Source: Paucilactobacillus suebicus DSM 5007 = KCTC 3549 (GTDB lineage Bacteria; Bacillota; Bacilli; Lactobacillales; Lactobacillaceae). From it: a stretch of 47,339 bases of DNA. A program made the position numbers and the translations under genes. Numbering within the stretch: position 1 is the first letter of the stretch; the number at the start of each line of letters is the position of its first letter. The DNA lies in the NCBI RefSeq assembly GCF_001434475.1, contig NZ_AZGF01000019.1:1-47339 (forward strand). The letters run 5' to 3'. This document shows positions 42,326 to 47,339 of this stretch, piece by piece. The notes beneath the pieces are model-generated. The model ran no database searches and was not told the DNA's origin. It was given only the letters and a program-made list of their open reading frames with translations.

Positions 42326-42865
42326 GTGGCACAGAAAAATACACTTCAATTCATTATTTTGGGATTGCTAAGTCAAGAATCAATGACAGGTTATGAACTT
42401 ACTCAGTCGTTTGCTCATGAGATTGGTGAGTTTTGGCAAGCTAAGCATAGTCAAATATATCCGTTGCTTAATAAGATGGAAGACCAGCAATTGATCAGCC
42501 ATGTTGATGAGGTCACGGGCACGAAATTGGCGAAAAAGAGGTACTCAATAACTCAGCAAGGGGACGATGTACTTCAGGAATGGATTGCAGAACCGACGGA
42601 TTTTATTTCGTCTTCCAAAGATGAATTTATTTTAAAGTTGTATTTCATTAAGGATAAAAACGATAAACGGCTAACCAGTATGTTCAATGAACAAATTCGG
42701 TTACATAAGGAGTGGCTACAGCATTTAAAGAGTCGTAATGAAGATCTATTTAATAAGCGCTCTCAGCAAAATGCTCAGTTTGGCCACTATTTAATCCTGA
42801 ATCACGCAATTGATCGTGAGCAAAATTATGTTCAATGGTTAGAGACACAATTTAATAATTTATAG
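42326..42865 (+). CDS. padR: PadR transcriptional repressor of phenolic acid stress
   Basis: 179 residues: winged helix with LQFIILGLLSQESMTGYELTQ, HSQIYPLLNKMEDQQLI and KKRYSIT wing, then the C-terminal coiled-coil dimerisation domain of the long PadR subfamily. It represses padA and responds to p-coumaric or ferulic acid. The start is GTG with AAGGAGG eight bases upstream. Its position next to padA and the palindrome make the role clear. Confidence 0.92.
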   Translation: MAQKNTLQFIILGLLSQESMTGYELTQSFAHEIGEFWQAKHSQIYPLLNKMEDQQLISHVDEVTGTKLAKKRYSITQQGDDVLQEWIAEPTDFISSSKDEFILKLYFIKDKNDKRLTSMFNEQIRLHKEWLQHLKSRNEDLFNKRSQQNAQFGHYLILNHAIDREQNYVQWLETQFNNL

Positions 42866-42872
42866 CAATTTT

Positions 42873-42914
42873 AAAACGAGTAGAATCCTGTAAAATTGGA
42901 ATTTTACTCGTTTT
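42873..42914 (+). terminator. Hairpin terminator of padR
   Basis: AAAACGAGTA pairs with TACTCGTTTT, followed by a short T run. The central TCCTGTAAAATTGGA resembles the centre of the palindromic elements. Confidence 0.65.
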
Positions 42915-42956
42915 GATAGTTATTCAGTAAAAAAATAAAATTTTTTAAAAAAATGC

Positions 42957-42987
42957 TTGCCTTGAAGTTACTTCAACCCTGTAAACT
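42957..42987 (+). promoter_or_regulatory. MerR-type promoter of the DHA2 exporter at 43044
   Basis: TTGCCT (42957-42962), 19 bp, TAAACT (42982-42987). The dyad TTGAAGT-T-ACTTCAA (42962-42976) is in the spacer. The first 12 bases equal those of the promoter at 39992, so the MerR at 41210 is the likely activator. Confidence 0.72.
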
Positions 42988-43043
42988 ACATTTCGTTGTT
43001 AATTCGAATGAACAAAAACTATATGGGTTTTAAGGAGTAAGAC

Positions 43044-44387
43044 ATGACAAACAAAAAAACAAAATTTGATTGGATTTTATTAGTGATCCTTTTCAGTTAC
43101 TTTATGATTTTGCTAGATAATTCAATTATTTTTACTGGTACCGTTAAAATTGCGGCTGATTTACATCTTAATCAGCATTTACTTTCATGGGTTAGTAGCG
43201 CCTATTCATTAACATTTGGGGGCTTCTTACTCGTAGGTGGTCGAGCAGGCGATATTTTTGGTCGTCGCAGAATTTTTCAAATAGGCTTAGTAATTTTTGG
43301 CCTGGGATCTTTGTTGGTTGGACTGTCTCAGAACGCACCAATGATTATCGGCGCACGCGCGTTTCAAGGAATTGGTTCAGCAATTTTGGCTCCTACTACT
43401 TTGGCGATTTTAGTGGACACTTACGAAGGTAATGAACGAACTAAAGCAATTGCTTATTACGGTGCCATGGCTGGTATTGGTGCGAGCGTTAGTCTAGTAA
43501 TTGGTGGTGTGTTTGCCAGTTTGCTGACTTGGCGGGTTGGGTTCTTTATTAACGTCCCAATCAGTATTTGGATGCTGTATTTATCATTTAAGTACTTAAA
43601 TGTTAAGAGCGGTAAACCGGGGAAACTTGATTGGCTGGGGACAATTACCTCGTTGATTGGAATGAGTGCATTAGTTTACAGCATCGTGGGAGAGGTTTGT
43701 CGACTTGCTGCTTTAGTGATTGCGGTGATTTTTTTGGCTTTATTTATTCGACAAGAAAGTAAAACCGTTGCGCCAATTATGCCATTGAGACTATTTGCCG
43801 ACCGTGAACGAGTAGGCGCATATGTTGGTCGTTTTCTGTATTTAGGAGCGATGCTTGGCTTCTGGTTTATTACGCCTCAATTAATGCAGAACCAACTTGG
43901 CTTTTCGGCACTAATGGCTGGTGTTGCATTCTTTCCTCTGACGGTGGTTAACTTTATTGTGGCACTTCAGGTTGCCAAACTAACCACTAAGTTGGGTAAT
44001 GGCGGAATGTTAGTTATTGGAACAACACTGACGTTAGTGGGGATGCTGGGAATCAGTTTCTTTACGCCGCAAACGGGTTATTGGCTGGGTATTGCGTTAC
44101 CCATGGCAATTATCGGAATTGGACAAGGATTATCTCTAAGTCCGTTTACGGCAGCCGGAGTGGCACATACTAAAATTGAAGACTCTGGTGCCGCCTCAGG
44201 AGTTGTTAACGTCATGCACCAGATTGGCGGATCAGTGGGCTTATCCATACTAGTGTCAGTTCAAGGAATGTTTCATAGCTCAATAGATGGTTTTCAACAC
44301 GCAATTTTGATTGGATCATTGCTGTTATTACTGGCATTGATAAGTTCAATTTTTCTAATTTTACCGGGTGAAAGAAGCACTAAATAA
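43044..44387 (+). CDS. MFS drug exporter, DHA2 family
   Basis: 447 residues, about thirteen to fourteen helices: LLDNSIIFTGTVKIAADL in helix 1, motif A GRAGDIFGRRRIF, RAFQGIGSAILAPT and a motif C-like GIGASVSLVIGG. Expected to export organic compounds with protons. AAGGAGT precedes the ATG. Its neighbours (phenolic acid decarboxylase) and its MerR-type promoter suggest export of phenolics, quinones or vinylphenols, which is an inference. Confidence 0.85.
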   Translation: MTNKKTKFDWILLVILFSYFMILLDNSIIFTGTVKIAADLHLNQHLLSWVSSAYSLTFGGFLLVGGRAGDIFGRRRIFQIGLVIFGLGSLLVGLSQNAPMIIGARAFQGIGSAILAPTTLAILVDTYEGNERTKAIAYYGAMAGIGASVSLVIGGVFASLLTWRVGFFINVPISIWMLYLSFKYLNVKSGKPGKLDWLGTITSLIGMSALVYSIVGEVCRLAALVIAVIFLALFIRQESKTVAPIMPLRLFADRERVGAYVGRFLYLGAMLGFWFITPQLMQNQLGFSALMAGVAFFPLTVVNFIVALQVAKLTTKLGNGGMLVIGTTLTLVGMLGISFFTPQTGYWLGIALPMAIIGIGQGLSLSPFTAAGVAHTKIEDSGAASGVVNVMHQIGGSVGLSILVSVQGMFHSSIDGFQHAILIGSLLLLLALISSIFLILPGERSTK

Positions 44388-44497
44388 AGTTATTGGTTAA
44401 TGTTATTTGCAACGAATACTTTTTTGTTAAAAAAATATGATTGTACGAACTGAACTGATAGACTATTGTGCTTTGTTTCAATCTAGTAATTACATCA

Positions 44498-44530
44498 AAA
44501 AGGCGAGAGTTTCACGTGAAACTCCCGCCT
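44498..44530 (-). terminator. Terminator of the lipoprotein gene, containing a parS-like core
   Basis: AAGGCG-a-GAGTTTCAC pairs with GTGAAACTC-c-CGCCTT, loop-less at DNA level, followed on the minus strand by TTTTT. The centre, AGTTTCACGTGAAACT (44508-44523), has the 14 bp core of parS with different outer bases. Confidence 0.75.
44508..44523. promoter_or_regulatory. parS-like core inside a terminator
   Basis: GTTTCACGTGAAAC core matches ParB sites, while the outer base pair is A/T instead of T/A. It may bind ParB or may simply be a terminator stem. Confidence 0.5.
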
Positions 44531-44538
44531 TCATACTT

Positions 44539-45405
44539 TTAATTACCAATTAAATCTGAATCTGCCTTAGGTGCATAAACTCCATCTGATGATACCCACC
44601 AAAAGTATGTGCCATCAGGTGTTGAAAACATCCACAAATCGTCTCCAGATTGAGATGGGGTCAGTTGATTTACGGTGTAACCAGCTGCAGAACCACCGTA
44701 AGTGGTATTGAAATAGTCCGTCATTTTTGACCGCGCCTGGGATTCAGAAATTCCGGTACTTGAGGATGAACTAGAACTACTTGAACTTGTAGCTGAGGAC
44801 GAACTGCTTGATGCCAAAGAAGCTACAGATGAAACTTTACTAGATGAACTAGACGAATCAGAAGAGTCAGATGAATCATTCTCAGTTGCAACAGTATTAT
44901 TAGCCTTTACAGTTGTCCGATTGAGCGTTTTATTCCATGCAGACTTGGTGAAATTTTCGTTAACGTATTTGACGATTCTATTAAGTGAAGTTTTGTCGAC
45001 TTGCTTTCCTTTAGCGTTATAAAAGTTGACGATTTCACCGCTAGCTCCAGTAATCATGTAATACGGTGTAACACCTTCGTCACGACCGTCATTGTTTTGA
45101 AAATAGTATTTAATGTTTCCCTTGCTATCCGTTACCATGTTTAATGTGTAATTGTGATTTAAATTTGGTTTAATATTCTTCCATGACTTATCTGTTACTT
45201 CATTTGCTGCATAGTTTAGAACGGCAGCTGCAGCAATAGTATTGTTAGAAGCAAAGTCCTTTTTGGTAATGGTGTGATGATTTAATTTTTGTGAAGAGGA
45301 TGATGCACTAGCTGAAGAATTAGATTTGCTAGAGTTAGTATTGTTACAGCCGGTAAGTAGCATTGCTGTTGCCACTACACCAGCCGTAATTATTTTCGTT
45401 TTCAA
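44539..45405 (-). CDS. Secreted lipoprotein with Ser-rich linker
   Basis: 288 residues. Lipoprotein signal with lipobox LLTGC (Cys20), a short Ser-rich stretch, a folded domain (about 45-170), a long Ser-rich linker (about 177-217) and a C-terminal domain of about 70 residues ending in YFWWVSSDGVYAPKA, PepSY-like in look. It would sit on the outer face of the membrane. Function unknown. The start is TTG with GGGGGGA upstream. A promoter of TTGAAA-16 bp-TATGGT type lies upstream on the minus strand. Divergent from the LysM protein gene. Confidence 0.75.
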   Translation of the reverse strand: MKTKIITAGVVATAMLLTGCNNTNSSKSNSSASASSSSQKLNHHTITKKDFASNNTIAAAAVLNYAANEVTDKSWKNIKPNLNHNYTLNMVTDSKGNIKYYFQNNDGRDEGVTPYYMITGASGEIVNFYNAKGKQVDKTSLNRIVKYVNENFTKSAWNKTLNRTTVKANNTVATENDSSDSSDSSSSSSKVSSVASLASSSSSSATSSSSSSSSSSTGISESQARSKMTDYFNTTYGGSAAGYTVNQLTPSQSGDDLWMFSTPDGTYFWWVSSDGVYAPKADSDLIGN

Positions 45406-45533
45406 GAATAAATCCCCCCAAACGATCTATCAAGATTGTTACCGCTACGAATTAACCATAGCATACGTGTAAACAGTTTCAAGAAAAAATATTGTTAATA
45501 TAGAAAACTTTATAGAATTATTAGCATAAGATG

Positions 45534-45562
45534 TTGAGACCGGATACAAAAATAGGTAAAAT
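45534..45562 (+). promoter_or_regulatory. Promoter of the LysM gene
   Basis: TTGAGA (45534-45539), 17 bp, TAAAAT (45557-45562), about 48 bases before the start codon. Confidence 0.65.
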
Positions 45563-45609
45563 TAAAGATGAAATATAACTGGAGTTACGTATCAGGAGGA
45601 TAATGAAAA

Positions 45610-46755
45610 ATGAATATTAAACGGATCACCGGGGCAGCCGTTGCTAGTGCAATTTTATTTGCGCCATTTATTGGTGAAACAGTATCTGTGTCTGCCAATA
45701 GTTTCTACACTAACCAAACCAATGCTCAGCGTGCTGACATCACTAACTGGGTGGCAAATACGCCTAGCCAGATCAGTAGCAATATCAGTTCACAACACAT
45801 TAACGTTAACGATTTGAATGGCGATACATACGTCATTCAATGGGGTGACACGCTGTCAGAAATTTCTGCTGCAACTGGTATTTCAATTGCTAAATTGGCT
45901 TATGACAATAATATCAGCAACGTTAATCTGATTTATGCCGGCGACACACTGATCTTGAACCGTGACGGCTATGTACCAACCAACTGGACTTATAGTGGTG
46001 ATGGTACTCAGGTGGCAAGCACCTCGGTCACAATTAATAACTTTACTGATAATAGTGATCATTCGGTAAATATCAATGTTTCACCAATTGAACAAGATAA
46101 CGGTGGAGCAAGTTCGAGTTCTAGTGACAGCAATAGCTTTACCGCAAAACCATCAGGCTCATCCGATAAAACATCATCAAGCGATGACACTGATTCAAGC
46201 ACTACTGCCAAATCATCATCAACCCTTGATGACGATGAATTTTCTGATGCAGTAAGTTCTAAATTGGCTGACAAGCTTGGCTTAGATGATTCATCTAAGT
46301 TAGAAGTTGACTTCAGTTCATCATCTGACGATGAAGACACTAATGGTGACACGAATTCTGACGACTCTGATACACAAACTCTTTATGATAGTGATCAAAC
46401 AATTACTATGAGTAGTGACAAGATGACCACCAAGAATGCTAACAAGTTGGCTAAAAAGATTTACAAGCAACTTAAGGAAGACGACAAACTGAGTGATATC
46501 AATAGTGCTGACGAAATCGATCTGACAATCACAGCTGACGGAAGCGACTTTAGCTTTAATGCAACATTATCGACTGAATCATCTGACGATAGTTCCTCAT
46601 CAGATTCTGAAGATACTGAATCCAGTGATGATCAAGACTCACAAGATTCACAGACTGATGATCAAGATCAAAACTCAACTTCTGATGAAGACAGTAACAG
46701 TAGTGTAACGACCAATTCTGATCAAAATACTGACTCTACTGATTCTGACTACTAA
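45610..46755 (+). CDS. Secreted LysM-domain protein with Ser/Asp-rich tail
   Basis: 381 residues: signal peptide (cleavage near 29), one LysM domain (about 73-117: YVIQWGDTLSEISAATGISI, IYAGDTLIL) that binds peptidoglycan, then low-complexity Ser/Asp-rich segments around a small folded region (about 205-315). No catalytic domain or LPXTG is present, so attachment is through LysM. It may be a non-enzymatic wall protein. AGGAGGA precedes the ATG by nine bases; an earlier ATG at 45603 is out of frame. The next gene follows 25 bp later. Confidence 0.82.
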   Translation: MNIKRITGAAVASAILFAPFIGETVSVSANSFYTNQTNAQRADITNWVANTPSQISSNISSQHINVNDLNGDTYVIQWGDTLSEISAATGISIAKLAYDNNISNVNLIYAGDTLILNRDGYVPTNWTYSGDGTQVASTSVTINNFTDNSDHSVNINVSPIEQDNGGASSSSSDSNSFTAKPSGSSDKTSSSDDTDSSTTAKSSSTLDDDEFSDAVSSKLADKLGLDDSSKLEVDFSSSSDDEDTNGDTNSDDSDTQTLYDSDQTITMSSDKMTTKNANKLAKKIYKQLKEDDKLSDINSADEIDLTITADGSDFSFNATLSTESSDDSSSSDSEDTESSDDQDSQDSQTDDQDQNSTSDEDSNSSVTTNSDQNTDSTDSDY

Positions 46756-46780
46756 TTAGTAGAAAGGAACTATTGAACTA

Positions 46781-47236
46781 ATGAAAAAATGGATAATTGG
46801 AATTATCGTTGTAATCATTGCGGTGGTTGGTGGTGGGTATTGGTATATGAGCACTGCCGTTGCTAAGAAGGTTCCTGGCAACACATACCTTTACCAAAGC
46901 GTTTCGAAAGACAAGACACTGTATGTGACGTTCGCACAGAGTGGGGATGAGGCTGTCGTTAACCAAAATAAGGATACGGCACTTGATGCTTCGAAGAGCC
47001 AAACGGATTTTGACAATGCATATAAGACGCAGTCAAAGGATGCAACGTGGACATATAAGGCAAAGGGGAGCAAGCTAACACTGGCCAAGGATGAAAACGG
47101 CAAAGTATCGCAGTGGCAATATAACAGTATTCTGGCAACAAGTAGCAAGTTCACATCACACAGTTTCACCTACCAAATCGCTAATGCGGGGCAGGGAACT
47201 GTGAAGGATAAGACGGTATTTGAGAAAGTAAATTAG
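46781..47236 (+). CDS. Small membrane-anchored extracellular protein
   Basis: 151 residues: one N-terminal membrane helix (about 4-24) followed by a beta-rich extracellular domain (NTYLYQSVSKDKTLYVTFAQ...). It resembles small anchored or lipoprotein-like lactobacillus proteins of unknown function; no lipobox is present. AAAGGAAC lies ten bases before the ATG. It is probably cotranscribed with the LysM gene. The stop codon is the first triplet of palindromic element 9. Confidence 0.7.
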   Translation: MKKWIIGIIVVIIAVVGGGYWYMSTAVAKKVPGNTYLYQSVSKDKTLYVTFAQSGDEAVVNQNKDTALDASKSQTDFDNAYKTQSKDATWTYKAKGSKLTLAKDENGKVSQWQYNSILATSSKFTSHSFTYQIANAGQGTVKDKTVFEKVN

Positions 47237-47300
47237 AGTGAAAGTTAAAGCGGGTAGATGCCAGAATGTAAGCCCAAATTAGCTTTAACATTCAAACTTC
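47234..47300 (+). repeat. Palindromic element 9, left arm only
   Basis: TAGAGTGAAAGTTAAAGCGGGTAGATGCCAGAATGTAAG matches the left arm of element 7, in pieces (TAGAGTG, CGGGTAGAT, CCAGA, TGTAAG). The complementary right arm is absent before the window ends, replaced by unrelated sequence. Confidence 0.6.
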
Positions 47301-47308
47301 AAAAAAAG

Positions 47309-47339
47309 GGGTTCTTCGTCAAGAAGTACTGATAGAAAA
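47309..47339 (+). mobile_element. Possible terminal inverted repeat of an ISL3-type insertion sequence
   Basis: GGTTCTTCGTCAAGAAGTAC followed by TGATAGAAAA resembles the ends of ISL3-family elements (GG.TCTT.GTCAA). It begins where element 9 loses its structure and runs to the window edge, so no transposase is visible. Confidence 0.35.

Noticed and set aside
1-47339. CRISPR array or prophage region
   Set aside because: The only regular repeats are the coding repeats of the surface protein and the palindromic elements; no evenly spaced direct repeats with spacers and no phage structural genes were found.

Overview
The window looks like a chromosomal segment of a Lactobacillaceae bacterium (low-GC Gram-positive; genus not assigned). 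Evidence: AGGAGG-type ribosome binding sites, frequent TTG/GTG starts, a KxYKxGKxW-type signal peptide with an LPQTG anchor, a XylT-type xylose symporter with XylR- and CcpA-like sites, and a phenolic acid decarboxylase (PadA/PadR) pair. No rRNA, tRNA, CRISPR or prophage genes were seen. Two perfect parS-like palindromes, one with altered outer bases and one near match suggest an origin-proximal position.

Layout. 0-4.1 kb: two tandem paralogous membrane proteins of unknown function, a large polytopic membrane protein and a DUF454-like protein. 4.2-8.4 kb: a heterodimeric BmrCD/LmrCD-like ABC exporter. 8.4-12.1 kb: a WYL regulator divergent from a GyrI-like protein, then a TetM-like translational GTPase. 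12.1-15.8 kb: sugar uptake (xylT, an AraC regulator, a GlcU/RbsU-type carrier). 15.8-16.1 kb: gene-free, hairpin-rich stretch ending in a terminator. 16.1-22.2 kb: proline iminopeptidase, TetR regulator with an alpha/beta hydrolase, TSUP permease, aldo/keto reductase, GNAT enzyme, and an FMN reductase with a membrane tail. 22.4-25.4 kb: a 961-residue BspA-like LPXTG surface protein. 25.7-31.6 kb: two related DHA2 drug exporters around a MerR regulator, then an ABC-2 exporter.

31.7-44.4 kb is rich in redox enzymes and small regulators: two SDR/NmrA proteins each with a MerR gene, an F420-oxidoreductase-like protein, zinc alcohol dehydrogenase, aldo/keto reductase, Rrf2 with a quinone-reductase-like protein, MarR with an AEC carrier, a flavodoxin, PadA/PadR and a DHA2 exporter. 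Several of their promoters have the 19-20 bp spacer with a central dyad typical of MerR activation, and two share nearly the same operator. I infer a carbonyl, quinone and phenolic stress region. A stand-alone EAL phosphodiesterase sits within it. 44.5-47.3 kb encodes a lipoprotein, a secreted LysM protein and a small anchored protein; the window ends in what may be an insertion sequence terminus.

The most unusual feature is a family of about nine dispersed 90-130 bp palindromic elements. Their ends (TAGAGTG...; ...CACGTTTCRRCC) and an internal bulge are conserved, but the stem sequence differs from copy to copy while remaining self-complementary. Several start exactly at the stop codon of the preceding gene.
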